Assembly (NCBI GenBank): GCA_964562375.1
Contig: CAZLSW010000001.1
Location: 44,471-108,470 of the forward strand
DNA from: JAJPXC01 sp964562375
GTDB lineage: Bacteria > Bacteroidota > Bacteroidia > Bacteroidales > Muribaculaceae
Length of the DNA: 64,000 bases
Reading direction: 5' to 3'
The notes beneath the pieces were generated by a model. The model searched no databases. It saw only the letters and a list, made by a program, of their open reading frames with translations, and was not told where the DNA came from. Below, piece by piece: positions 49,857-58,475 of this stretch. Every line of letters starts with the position of its first letter. Position 1 is the first letter of the stretch. A program made the position numbers and the translations under genes.

Positions 49857-49898
49857 AAACGCTAAACGCTAAATGCTAAATGCTAAACGCTAAACGCT
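49857..49898. repeat. 7-bp array (GCTAAAC)
   Basis: Six GCTAAAC/GCTAAAT copies directly after the ferritin-like gene stop. Confidence 0.9.
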
Positions 49899-49900
49899 TC

Positions 49901-50413
49901 CTACTTTCCTTGGAAATACTTGCGGGCCGTGTCGATGTCGTCGATAAAGTCCTGCATATCCTGTTCGTGGTCGGCCTCCTCGGCCAGAATCTTCTTGGCC
50001 AGGTCGCAGGTCACGAAATCCTTGCCCTCAGTGAGCTCGGCAATCTCCTGGTAACGGCGCATGGCGCACTCCTCGGCCGCGCGAATCACCTTGACGAAAT
50101 ACTCCGAGGTGAACTCCGTGGGGGTGTCGTACACGCAGCGAGCGTGTGTGAGCCAATCCTGAGGGGTCAACACTGGCACGCCCTCCAGCTCGATGATACG
50201 GTCGATTACCCACCCGGCGTGCTTGAGCTCTGCGTCGGCGTGTTTCTCAAACTCTTTCTCGATTGATTCCCTCTGGGCGCCTTTCACCATCTTGGCGGCG
50301 GTCCAGTATTGATAATATGCCAGCCACTCCTCGCTCAGGGCGGCGTTCAATTGGTCCAGAACCAACGACACATCGATTTTGCCTTTCAACAAGGCCACAC
50401 TTTCTTTTGCCAT
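49901..50413 (-). CDS. dpsL: DpsL-type ferritin-like protein (thioferritin group)
   Basis: 170 aa. Four-helix ferritin with metal-site motifs DQLNAALSEEWLAYYQYW, EKEFEKHADAELKHAGWVID and KKILAEEADHEQDMQDFIDD. Conserved Cys residues in ARCVYD, EECAMRRY and VTCDLA match the Dps-like (DpsL) proteins of Bacteroides, which form 12-mers that detoxify iron and peroxide. No DNA-binding tail is seen. Likely induced by oxygen or peroxide; no OxyR site was identified. Confidence 0.9.
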   Translation of the reverse strand: MAKESVALLKGKIDVSLVLDQLNAALSEEWLAYYQYWTAAKMVKGAQRESIEKEFEKHADAELKHAGWVIDRIIELEGVPVLTPQDWLTHARCVYDTPTEFTSEYFVKVIRAAEECAMRRYQEIAELTEGKDFVTCDLAKKILAEEADHEQDMQDFIDDIDTARKYFQGK

Positions 50414-50485
50414 AGTAGTATTTGTTTTTTAGACTATTCAGTAATTATAGAACACCGAGAGGGGGGATTAAGTTTATAGTTTCTT

Positions 50486-50597
50486 GTTTATAGTTTCTAG
50501 TTTCTAGTTTCTAGTTTCGCTAAATTGAATATTCACCGCTTTTCACCCCTTGAGCTATTAACTAGAAACTAGAAACTAGAAACTAGAAACTATAAAC
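50486..50597. repeat. 33-bp perfect inverted repeat made of heptamer arrays
   Basis: The left arm 50486-50518 starts GTTTATAG then TTTCTAG x3; the right arm 50565-50597 is its exact reverse complement (AAACTAG array ending CTATAAAC). The loop is 46 bases. It sits between the divergent ferritin-like and glycosidase genes. Confidence 0.9.
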
Positions 50598-50605
50598 CCC
50601 AAAAC

Positions 50606-50636
50606 TTGGCCGCATCGCGAAAAACGCGTATCTTTG
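50606..50636 (+). promoter_or_regulatory. Promoter of glycosidase gene
   Basis: -33 TTG at 50606-50608 and -7 TATCTTTG at 50629-50636, spacer 20. Leader about 80 nt to the ATG at 50725. Confidence 0.7.
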
Positions 50637-50724
50637 GGCCGTGAAAGGGCTAAGGCCGCATGATTGTGTTGAATATAACTCAATTCTACCCTTAAATATA
50701 CCAACATTAAACACGATAACCCGC

Positions 50725-53118
50725 ATGAAACAACATTTACTGCTGGTCCTGGCGCTGGCCGGGAGTACTGCCGCCGCAGCTTCCACCGTGCATGAGCTGC
50801 GTGGCGTTAAATACGATGTCGACACCGTCGCCTATTACAAGGCCGGTCCAGGCATGATGCACACCCGTCTACGCTATCAAAGTCAAGAGACAACTTCCAA
50901 GCACTTCACTGCCAACGTGCTAACCATCGACTTGAACAACTCGCCCAACCTCGAGCTGCGCATGCACCTTGGGTGTGACTCGGTGCACACCTCCGAGAAA
51001 ATGACCCGCGTGGCCAGCCGTCACCAGGACGACAACAACCAATACGTGGCCTGGATCAACGGCGACTTCTTCATCACCTGGGGCTCAACCCCACTGATGC
51101 TCGGCTACCCCAACATGACGGCTTGCCACCAAGGCCAAATGGCCATCTCTGACAACGTCGACCACGACAACCACATCGACGCCTGGATTATGGACTGGAA
51201 CCGCGGTATGTGGTGCGACCAAACTGTCCTCAACAACACCGCTACCCTCCCCTCGGGCCAGGTGTTGTCGCTGTATGGTGTAAACTTCGCCCGACGCGAC
51301 GATGCCCGACGCGACGCCGAGGACGACTCGTCGGACATCGTCCTTTTCAACCAATATCGCGGTCACTATACCCACTCGGCCGCTGGATGGACCGAGGTTG
51401 CCCTCGAGCTGGCCGACGGCGCTGAGTGGAAAATCAACTCACCTGTTACCCTCAAGGTGGTTTCCGCGCCTTCAACGGGTGGCAACATGGCAATCGCTAC
51501 GGGTGGAGCCGTGCTGGCCGCCGGTCCCTCGGTAGGTTCCACCCTCGCCGCCTTGCAACCCGGTGACGAGGTCACCGTCAACATCGGCCTCACCTTGCCC
51601 ACCTTCGACAACCTTGCCCCCGACGTGAAGGAGGTGGTGGGCGGCGACGTCACCCTCCTGCGCAATGGCGAGGCCGTGATGACAGCCAACCGCTTCATCA
51701 ACTCCCGCGACTCGGAATATCCCCGCACGATGATAGGTTACGACCAGAATCGCACCCGCTTCGTGATGTGCACCGTCGATGGCAAAACGGCTCTAAATAC
51801 GGGAGTTAGCTATCCTCAGGGAGCCGAGCTGATGCGTTGCCTGGGATGCTGGGACGCTCTCGACCTCGACGGTGGCGGCTCAACCATGATGTGGCTCCAA
51901 CAGGAAGGCTTCGTCAACACCCCAAGCGACGGCTCGGAGCGCGCCGTTGGCTCGGGCCTATTCGCCGTAATCACCTCGCCCAACGACAACGAGGTGACCG
52001 AAATCAGTTTCTACGACCAGTCGAAGACCATCCCCCAATACGGCTACTACACCCCTAAAGTGTTGGCTTACAACCAGTATGGCCAGTTGATAGATATGGA
52101 GTTTACCGACTATACCCTGTCGGCTCCCGCTGGCACGGTTACAATAAGCGACGACGGTCGCTCGATCATGGCCCCGCAGCCCTGCTCATTTGCCCTCACC
52201 GCCACCTACGGCGACGCCACGGCCACCATCCCCGTCTACGTGGCTCAGGCGAGCGAGATCGCGCTGGGTTACAGCTCGTTGCTCATCGACAACATTCACC
52301 CCGTCACCATCCCCGCCAACGCGGTGGTCGACGGTGACCTGATGCCCCTCGACGCCGCCGCGCTGGCCTGGAACACCACCGACGCCGCTGTGGCCGCTAT
52401 CGGAGCCGACGGCACTGTTACCGGTTTGGCCGACGGCCTCACCACCATCGAGGCCACCGTGGGTGGCCAAACCGCCACAACTAGCGTCACTGTTGAGTGC
52501 CCTACCGCTCCCCTTATGCCCATTGAATCCATCTATGAATCAGGTGCTTGGAGCGTCAAGGGAACATCGGCTACTGCCACTATCGACGCCGTGAGCGCCG
52601 ATGGCCTCGAGATCACCCATAAGGTTACCTCCACACGCTCACCTACCGTCACCCTCACTCCCGCTACCCCCATTCAGCTGTGGAGCTGGCCCGACGCTTT
52701 AGCTCTTAATCTCACGGCTACAGGCCCCACAATCAGCAAGATAGCCGCCACGGTTACACCCAACGGCGCTCGCAACACCAGCGTCACAGGTAGCGAGGCC
52801 ACGTTGGACGCTCCCTGCGAGGTTACCTTCGACTTGAGCGACCTGGCCACATCCCCCGACATCTATCCCATTACCCTGCAGTCGATTACGCTCACTTTCG
52901 GTGCAACTGGGGAAGGCACGCTTAAGGTCGCCGGGCTTAATCAGGTGTACAACGGTTTCTCGGGTGTGGAGTCGATTCCCGCCGTTACCCCCGGGGCCTA
53001 CGACCCCAACGCCCCGGTTGAGTATTACAACCTCCAGGGCATTCGCGTAACCGCTCCGCAACCAGGCCAATTGCTCATCCGCCGCCAAGGCCCCGCCGCC
53101 CGCCTCATCCTCCACTAA
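50725..53118 (+). CDS. Exported phosphodiester glycosidase (NAGPA family)
   Basis: 797 aa from MKQHLLLVLALAGSTAAAAS, a clear signal peptide. The NAGPA domain (about residues 60-420) has YVAWINGDFFITWGSTPLML and DALDLDGGGSTMMWLQQEG, the motif family of N-acetylglucosamine-1-phosphodiester alpha-N-acetylglucosaminidase-like enzymes. A Big_2-type Ig repeat follows (AIGADGTVTGLADGLTTIEA). The C-terminus VEYYNLQGIRVTAPQPGQLL followed by IRRQGPAA is a Por/type IX-like sorting tail. Probably surface exposed and active on phosphodiester-linked sugars. An upstream frame from 50641 runs through the promoter and is rejected. Confidence 0.9.
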   Translation: MKQHLLLVLALAGSTAAAASTVHELRGVKYDVDTVAYYKAGPGMMHTRLRYQSQETTSKHFTANVLTIDLNNSPNLELRMHLGCDSVHTSEKMTRVASRHQDDNNQYVAWINGDFFITWGSTPLMLGYPNMTACHQGQMAISDNVDHDNHIDAWIMDWNRGMWCDQTVLNNTATLPSGQVLSLYGVNFARRDDARRDAEDDSSDIVLFNQYRGHYTHSAAGWTEVALELADGAEWKINSPVTLKVVSAPSTGGNMAIATGGAVLAAGPSVGSTLAALQPGDEVTVNIGLTLPTFDNLAPDVKEVVGGDVTLLRNGEAVMTANRFINSRDSEYPRTMIGYDQNRTRFVMCTVDGKTALNTGVSYPQGAELMRCLGCWDALDLDGGGSTMMWLQQEGFVNTPSDGSERAVGSGLFAVITSPNDNEVTEISFYDQSKTIPQYGYYTPKVLAYNQYGQLIDMEFTDYTLSAPAGTVTISDDGRSIMAPQPCSFALTATYGDATATIPVYVAQASEIALGYSSLLIDNIHPVTIPANAVVDGDLMPLDAAALAWNTTDAAVAAIGADGTVTGLADGLTTIEATVGGQTATTSVTVECPTAPLMPIESIYESGAWSVKGTSATATIDAVSADGLEITHKVTSTRSPTVTLTPATPIQLWSWPDALALNLTATGPTISKIAATVTPNGARNTSVTGSEATLDAPCEVTFDLSDLATSPDIYPITLQSITLTFGATGEGTLKVAGLNQVYNGFSGVESIPAVTPGAYDPNAPVEYYNLQGIRVTAPQPGQLLIRRQGPAARLILH

Positions 53119-53164
53119 ACAAGACCCACTGAACCGTCGGTAAACTATAGCTTACTTCTTATTG

Positions 53165-53193
53165 TTGTAATATGAAAAAAAGTAGTAACTTTG
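53165..53193 (+). promoter_or_regulatory. Promoter of GNAT toxin pair
   Basis: -7 TAACTTTG at 53186-53193 with TTG at 53165-53167 (spacer 18). Leader about 20 nt. Confidence 0.65.
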
Positions 53194-53221
53194 CATCGTT
53201 AATTATCTGAAACAAAAAGCC

Positions 53222-53413
53222 ATGGCACTCGAAATACGTACAATTCCCGTCCTTACAGGGGAAGCCGCTGAGCAATTCTTACAAACCGCCGAAGAAAATG
53301 AACGCAATCCCCGTCGAGAAAGGATTCGCTTTTCTATGGAGGATATTAAGCAAATTGCAAACAGTGGAATGGACCGATTAAAACGTTTGCAAAGTGAGTG
53401 TTCTAAGTCTTAA
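53222..53413 (+). CDS. Small antitoxin-like protein paired with GNAT
   Basis: 63 aa: MALEIRTIPVLTGEAAEQFL, QTAEENERNPRRERIRFSME, then DIKQIANSGMDRLKRLQSEC. Helical and charged. The gene overlaps the GNAT gene by 20 bases and comes first, which is the arrangement of antitoxins in GNAT-type toxin-antitoxin operons. I do not see a ribbon-helix-helix, so the antitoxin family is not known to me. Confidence 0.8.
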   Translation: MALEIRTIPVLTGEAAEQFLQTAEENERNPRRERIRFSMEDIKQIANSGMDRLKRLQSECSKS

Positions 53414-54002
53414 AGATTTAGAATTGCTGCCTGTATTGAACAGCAATTCACTTGATGGTTTTTCTTGCGGCAACGATGATCTTGACGATTTCTTTCGTCA
53501 CGACGCATTCCTTTATGCGGAGCAATTGTTGGGTAAAACTTATTATTTTTCCACAAAAGACGAAAATCCTCAAATAATAGGGGCTTTTACGGTTTCTAAT
53601 GACAGTATAAAAGCTTCTCTGATTTCTTCTTCCACCAGGAACCGCATACAACGCAAGATTCCTAACTCTAAGCGCACCAGGAGCTATCCGGCGATATTGA
53701 TAGGGCGCCTCGGAGTTAGCTCATCCATGCGAGGAGAATCCATTGGTAGCCAAATCCTTGACTATATAAAAGGCTGGTTCTTTTCTCCTGATAACAAGAG
53801 CGGTTGTCGGTTTATTGTAGTAGACGCCTATAATCTTGTAGATCAAGAGAATAAAAAGAGCAACGTGCTACGCTTTTACGAAAATAACGGCTTTAAATAT
53901 CTATATCCCAGCGAAAGTGAGGAACGCGAGGTTTTTGGCATTGCATCTGATCAGCCGCTCAATACGCGTCTTATGTATTTCGACTTGCTCTCCTTGAAAT
54001 GA
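53394..54002 (+). CDS. GNAT-family acetyltransferase, likely toxin
   Basis: 202 aa with GTG start. The N-terminal FSCGNDDLDDFFRHDAF and LYAEQLLGKTYYFS, GAFTVSNDSIKA and the acetyl-CoA motif region ILIGRLGVSSSMRGESIGSQ match the TacT/AtaT-like GNAT proteins that acetylate aminoacyl-tRNA. The A motif reads RGESIGSQILDYI. The antitoxin-like gene is immediately upstream. Some Bacteroidota homologues may instead act on proteins or small molecules. AT-richer than neighbours, which suggests recent acquisition. Confidence 0.85.
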   Translation: MSVLSLKDLELLPVLNSNSLDGFSCGNDDLDDFFRHDAFLYAEQLLGKTYYFSTKDENPQIIGAFTVSNDSIKASLISSSTRNRIQRKIPNSKRTRSYPAILIGRLGVSSSMRGESIGSQILDYIKGWFFSPDNKSGCRFIVVDAYNLVDQENKKSNVLRFYENNGFKYLYPSESEEREVFGIASDQPLNTRLMYFDLLSLK

Positions 54003-54036
54003 CCCGTGGAATCTGATACAGTTGCTCCGTTAACAT

Positions 54037-54075
54037 AAAATCTCCGCGTCCTTGATTGGGGGACGTGGAGATTTT
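54037..54075 (+). terminator. Terminator of GNAT pair
   Basis: AAAATCTCCGCGTCC (54037-54051) pairs with GGACGTGGAGATTTT (54061-54075), one G-U pair, then TTG. Strong intrinsic type. Confidence 0.85.
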
Positions 54076-54077
54076 TG

Positions 54078-54085
54078 TACCTTTG
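54078..54085 (+). promoter_or_regulatory. lptD -7 box
   Basis: TACCTTTG, perfect; 61 bases before the TTG start of lptD and 3 bases past the previous terminator. Confidence 0.65.
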
Positions 54086-54145
54086 CACCGAATTATGCCC
54101 AATCGAAAACATTTTACGGAATTGGCCTCTAGATAATCGACCACA

Positions 54146-56998
54146 TTGAGAAAATCGCCTCTATATATAATCGTCGCAATTTTGGTTACGCTCTTGGCTC
54201 CCGCGCTTTTGTCGCGGGCTGGAGACGACGTGGCCGGCGAGGGCGCTTTCCCTAAGGTCGATTCAATCGACAATGCCGGGATTCCCGAGATTCCCGAGAT
54301 TCCCGGGATTCCCGAGATTCACGATGTTCCCGAGATTCCCGATAGCCTCCAAGGCGACAGCCTCGATAGCGCCGTCGATAGCGTGCTTGGGTTAGGCGAC
54401 AGCCTGGTGGCCGCTCTGCCCCGGCCCTCGCTTAAAAGCGACTCCACCCGCAAGTCGCTGATACGCAAGGAAAAAGTCGACCTCGACCACCAAGTGGTTT
54501 TCTCCTCCAAGGACTCCATGATTATGCTCGGCCAGAGCCATGCCTACATGTACGGCACGGGCAAAATCGTCTACGGCGACATGACGCTCGACGCCGACAA
54601 CATCGACCTCGACCTGAAAACCTCCACCGTTTACGCCGTGGGCACAACCGACACCGCCGGCGAGGTGCAAGGTTCACCCGTGTTTGTCGAAAGCGGCACC
54701 TCCTACGAGACCGAAACCATGCGCTACAACTTCAAAAGCAAGCGCGGCTACATCACCGATGTCGTCACCCAGCAAGGCGAAGGCTACCTCACTGGCGGCC
54801 AAACCAAAAAAATGGAGAATGACGACTACTACATCCAAAACGGTAAGTACACCACCTGCGACAACCACGACTGCCCCCACTTCTACCTCCAGTTGACAAA
54901 AGCCAAGGTGCGTCCGGGCGAGAACATCGTCACCGGGCCGGCCTACATGGTGTTGGCTGGTTTGCCCTTGCCGCTGGCAATCCCCTTCGGCTACTTCCCC
55001 TTCAGCGACAAATATTCCTCGGGTATCATCTTCCCCACCTTCGGCGACGATTACCAGCGTGGCTTCTACCTGAGCGACGGCGGCTACTACTTCGCAATCA
55101 ACGACAACATCGACCTCGCCCTCACTGGCGAAATCTATACCAAAGGCTCATGGGGACTGGCCGCACAATCAACTTACGCAAAGCGCTACAAATTCAACGG
55201 CAACTTCCAAATCAACTACCTCAAGTCGATATACGGCGACAAGGGACTCCCCGACTACTCCAAGCAGACCAACTTCCAGATCCTGTGGACCCACTCCCAG
55301 GACTCAAAGGCCAACCCCAACATGTCGCTCTCGGCGTCGGTAAACTTCACAACCTCGGGCTATACCCGCAACGACATCAACTCCTACTACTCATCGGCAT
55401 TCACCGAAAACACCAAGAGCTCGTCCGTGAACATGACTTACCGTTTCCCCCAGAGCAAATGGTCGTTGTCGACCACCCTAAATATCAGCCAGCGCACCCA
55501 GGACTCAACCCTCAACGTGTCGTTCCCCAACGTTACGGTCACTATGTCGCAAACGGCTCCTTTCAAGCGAAAAAAAGCCGTCGGCGCCGAGAAATGGTAC
55601 GAGAAAATCAAATTGAGCTACTCGGGCCAGTTGCAAAACTCGTTGACGGCCAAGCAAAACGTGTTTTTCAAGAAAAGCCTGATCAAGGACTGGCGCAACG
55701 GAATGAAGCACTCCATCCCCATCTCGGCCACGTTCAACGTCTTCAGCTACCTTAACGTTACACCCTCCGTTACCGTCACCGACCGCATGTACACCACCAA
55801 GGTGAAGCGCCAATGGGACCCCAACGCCGCCGCTGAGGTGTGCGACACATCCTACTCGTTTTACAACGTGTGGGACTTCTCAGGCTCCGTATCCCTCGAC
55901 ACCAAAATCTACGGCTTCTACAAGCCCCTGCCCTTCCTGGGCGACAAGGTGAAGATGATTCGACACGTGTTCACCCCCACCATCTCATTCTCAGGTGCCC
56001 CCGACTTCTCATCGTCGTTCTTCGGCTACTACGGCCGATACAACTACGTCGACTCGGAGGGCAAAACCCAGCAGAAAATCTACTCCATGTTCCCCAACTC
56101 GCTCTACGGCGTGCCCGGGCAAGGCAAAACCGGCATGGTGTCGGTCTCGTTGGCCAACAACGTGGAGATGAAGGTAAAAAGCGACGCCGACTCCACTGGC
56201 GAGAAGAAGATTTCTCTAATCGAGAATTTCACCGTCTCGCAAAGCTACAACTTCGCCGCCGACTCCCTGCGATGGAGCAACATCAACACCTCGCTCCTGC
56301 TGCGATTGGTGAAGAATTTCAACTTGAATCTATCGGCCGTTTGGGACGTCTACACCTACGCCCTTACCCCCTCCGGCTCTCCCGTGCGTGTCAACAAAAC
56401 CCGCCTTCAAGCCGGAAAGGGCCTGGCAAAGCTCTCCAGCACCGGCACCTCCTTCTCCTACACCTTCAACAACGCCACCTTCAAAAAAGGCGGCTCAAGC
56501 TCCAACAACTCCAATAAAGGCAACTCCAACAAGGGCAACTCTAGCCGCGATGACGACGAGCCAGGCAACAACGGGCCTGGTGGCAAGGGCTCAAGCGACG
56601 ACGATATCCAGCTCGACGGCGACGGCTACATGCCTTGGAGCGTACCGTGGAACCTCTCGATCAACTATTCCGTCAACTACTCCTACGGCTCGTTCAACTA
56701 CGACAAAATGGAGTACAACGGCAAGTGGACCCAAAACCTCAGTTTCTCGGGAAATATCCGCCCCACTAAAAACTGGAATTTCGGTTTCTCGGCATCCTAT
56801 AACTTTGATACCCACAAGATTGCCTACATGAACTGCAACATCACCCGCGACATGCACTGCTGGTCGATGCGTGCCTCGTTCGTGCCCGTGGGTCCCTACA
56901 AGAGCTACAACTTCCACATTTCTGTCAACTCGTCGCTGCTGTCCGATCTCAAGTACGACAAGCGGTCGTCATATTCCAACGGTGTCACATGGTACTAA
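54146..56998 (+). CDS. lptD: LPS-assembly outer-membrane protein LptD-like
   Basis: 950 aa, TTG start (MRKSPLYIIVAILVTLLAPA), signal peptide. After a linker rich in IPEIPEIPGIPEIHDVPEIP repeats come a beta-jellyroll OstA-type domain (SHAYMYGTGKIVYGDMTLDA, about residues 120-260) and a long beta-barrel with YFPFSDKYSSGIIFPTFGDD. Bacteroidota LptD homologues place LPS in the outer membrane. Late in the barrel a Ser/Asn/Gly-rich loop (GSSSNNSNKGNSNKGNSSRD) interrupts. It overlaps the ThiF-like gene by 10 bases. The TTG start is supported by the absence of a better ATG near the promoter. Confidence 0.9.
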   Translation: MRKSPLYIIVAILVTLLAPALLSRAGDDVAGEGAFPKVDSIDNAGIPEIPEIPGIPEIHDVPEIPDSLQGDSLDSAVDSVLGLGDSLVAALPRPSLKSDSTRKSLIRKEKVDLDHQVVFSSKDSMIMLGQSHAYMYGTGKIVYGDMTLDADNIDLDLKTSTVYAVGTTDTAGEVQGSPVFVESGTSYETETMRYNFKSKRGYITDVVTQQGEGYLTGGQTKKMENDDYYIQNGKYTTCDNHDCPHFYLQLTKAKVRPGENIVTGPAYMVLAGLPLPLAIPFGYFPFSDKYSSGIIFPTFGDDYQRGFYLSDGGYYFAINDNIDLALTGEIYTKGSWGLAAQSTYAKRYKFNGNFQINYLKSIYGDKGLPDYSKQTNFQILWTHSQDSKANPNMSLSASVNFTTSGYTRNDINSYYSSAFTENTKSSSVNMTYRFPQSKWSLSTTLNISQRTQDSTLNVSFPNVTVTMSQTAPFKRKKAVGAEKWYEKIKLSYSGQLQNSLTAKQNVFFKKSLIKDWRNGMKHSIPISATFNVFSYLNVTPSVTVTDRMYTTKVKRQWDPNAAAEVCDTSYSFYNVWDFSGSVSLDTKIYGFYKPLPFLGDKVKMIRHVFTPTISFSGAPDFSSSFFGYYGRYNYVDSEGKTQQKIYSMFPNSLYGVPGQGKTGMVSVSLANNVEMKVKSDADSTGEKKISLIENFTVSQSYNFAADSLRWSNINTSLLLRLVKNFNLNLSAVWDVYTYALTPSGSPVRVNKTRLQAGKGLAKLSSTGTSFSYTFNNATFKKGGSSSNNSNKGNSNKGNSSRDDDEPGNNGPGGKGSSDDDIQLDGDGYMPWSVPWNLSINYSVNYSYGSFNYDKMEYNGKWTQNLSFSGNIRPTKNWNFGFSASYNFDTHKIAYMNCNITRDMHCWSMRASFVPVGPYKSYNFHISVNSSLLSDLKYDKRSSYSNGVTWY

Positions 56999-57747
56999 CC
57001 CCCGAACAACGACGACGTTACGCCCGCCAAACCCCCATCCCTGAGTTTGGTCCAAAAGGTCAGGTAAAATTGCTTGAAAGCAGCGCATTGGTCGTAGGTT
57101 GCGGCGCCCTGGGTTCGCTGGTCGCTGTACAACTGGCCGTCGCTGGCGTGGGCCGTATCGGAATCGCCGATTACGACACCGTGGATATCTCCAACCTCCA
57201 CCGGCAGCTTTTTTTCACCGAATCGGAAACCGGTAAGCGAAAATCCTCACTGATCCTCAAGGCGATACACGACCGCAATCCCCATACGATGATCGAAGAA
57301 CACCAACTGCTTGTAACTGAGACGGTGGCACGCCGTATCTTCCCCTCCTACGACGTTGTGATCGACGGCAGCGACAATCCCGCGACCAAGGCGATGTCCT
57401 CCCGCGTTTGCGACGAATTGGGCATCCCATGCGTCATCGGTGGCGTCGAAGCCCTTTCCGGCATGATCCTCACCCAATTAGGCGCCCCGGCCTTGGACGG
57501 CCATTTAGGCACCCGGGACATGGACGGCCATAACTCCACCTGGGCATCCCTATTTCCCGCTGACGACACCTCCCCATCTTTCTCCCCCTGCTCCTTTACA
57601 GGCGTGCTTGGCCCTGTCCCCGGGGTCATCGCCTCCCTGCAATCACTCGAAGCCATCAAGATCCTCGCGGGCATAGGCCGCCCTTTGGCATCCCGCCTGC
57701 TTATCTTCGACGGCCTCAACGCCACCTTCCGCGAAATTCAGCTTTAG
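56989..57747 (+). CDS. ThiF/MoeB/HesA-family adenylyltransferase (E1-like)
   Basis: 252 aa. ATP-binding Rossmann motif VVGCGALGSLVAVQLAVAGV, DNPATKAMSSRVCDELGIPC, and GVLGPVPGVIASLQSLEAIK. Adenylates the C-terminal Gly of a ubiquitin-like sulfur carrier (ThiS or MoaD). A Cys in SPCSFTGVLGP fits the usual reactive position; the CxxC zinc pairs seen in many MoeB are missing. Which pathway it serves cannot be told, since no thiS or moaD is near. It overlaps lptD by 10 bases at the start and the convergent recO by 4 at the end. Confidence 0.9.
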   Translation: MVLTPEQRRRYARQTPIPEFGPKGQVKLLESSALVVGCGALGSLVAVQLAVAGVGRIGIADYDTVDISNLHRQLFFTESETGKRKSSLILKAIHDRNPHTMIEEHQLLVTETVARRIFPSYDVVIDGSDNPATKAMSSRVCDELGIPCVIGGVEALSGMILTQLGAPALDGHLGTRDMDGHNSTWASLFPADDTSPSFSPCSFTGVLGPVPGVIASLQSLEAIKILAGIGRPLASRLLIFDGLNATFREIQL

Positions 57748-58469
57748 TCGAAAATCTCCCGCGCCAGCGACACCGTGCGCAACGACGACAACGGCACTCC
57801 GTGCAACGTATAGTAGCGTAATATCCCGTCAAGGATGTCATTTCGCTCCCTCCGCGACAAGCGAAACAGTCGCGACGTGCGGTAATTAATCCGGGCCAGC
57901 CGCGCCGCGAATGCCGTCTCGGTGGGTGATAAAGTGTTTGGCGTTCCCCAAGCCACGCGTCCCTCTTCAAGGGAGAAGGTCGCCCCTGCAGCCACATCCG
58001 TAAAATCAGGCTCGATACCCACAAACCGCGTCAAGCCCACCAAAAACGCCAAGTGGAAATTGGCCAGTGTCATCCCCCTTTCATCGGCCGCCTCGAGAGC
58101 CATCGCCGAATACCGCGCGAAATCGTAGAGCAACGGGTCGTGTTGCTCGTCGCGCGTGGCCGCCGTCAATACCTCCGCCATCAGTTGCGCCATGATTATC
58201 TTCACAGGATGCTGGGATAGAGAGGGTAGGGGAAACATCGCCTGCGCCCCTCGCATGGTGTGCAACGAGCGATTGGGGCGTATATCGCCCTCCAATTCTA
58301 TCACATTCATCGGCATAAGCACCGCCCGGCGCCGCCGTGAGCCTGCTGTCGTCCCCATCGACACCAGAAACGCCAACGGCCCCCGTTGCCTCGTGAGCAA
58401 CGTCACCACCCACCGCGCGTCGCTATGCCGCACGGCCCTCAGCACCACCGCGTCCAAATGCTCATACAT
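57744..58469 (-). CDS. recO: DNA repair protein RecO
   Basis: Loads RecA with RecR on SSB-coated gaps. 241 aa. N-terminal OB fold (EHLDAVVLRAVRHSDARWVV, LLTRQRGPLAFLVSMGT) and an alpha-helical C-terminal part (LYDFARYSAMALEAADERGM, LANFHLAFLVGLTRFVGIEP). The zinc-binding Cys cluster is absent, as in many Bacteroidota RecO. The end overlaps the converging ThiF-like gene. Confidence 0.92.
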   Translation of the reverse strand: MYEHLDAVVLRAVRHSDARWVVTLLTRQRGPLAFLVSMGTTAGSRRRRAVLMPMNVIELEGDIRPNRSLHTMRGAQAMFPLPSLSQHPVKIIMAQLMAEVLTAATRDEQHDPLLYDFARYSAMALEAADERGMTLANFHLAFLVGLTRFVGIEPDFTDVAAGATFSLEEGRVAWGTPNTLSPTETAFAARLARINYRTSRLFRLSRRERNDILDGILRYYTLHGVPLSSLRTVSLAREIFD

Positions 58470-58475
58470 CTCCCT

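Noticed and set aside
50641..50724. 28-residue N-terminal extension of the phosphodiester glycosidase
   Set aside because: It begins right behind the -7 box and lacks signal-peptide character; MKQHLLLVLALAG is a clear signal peptide start.
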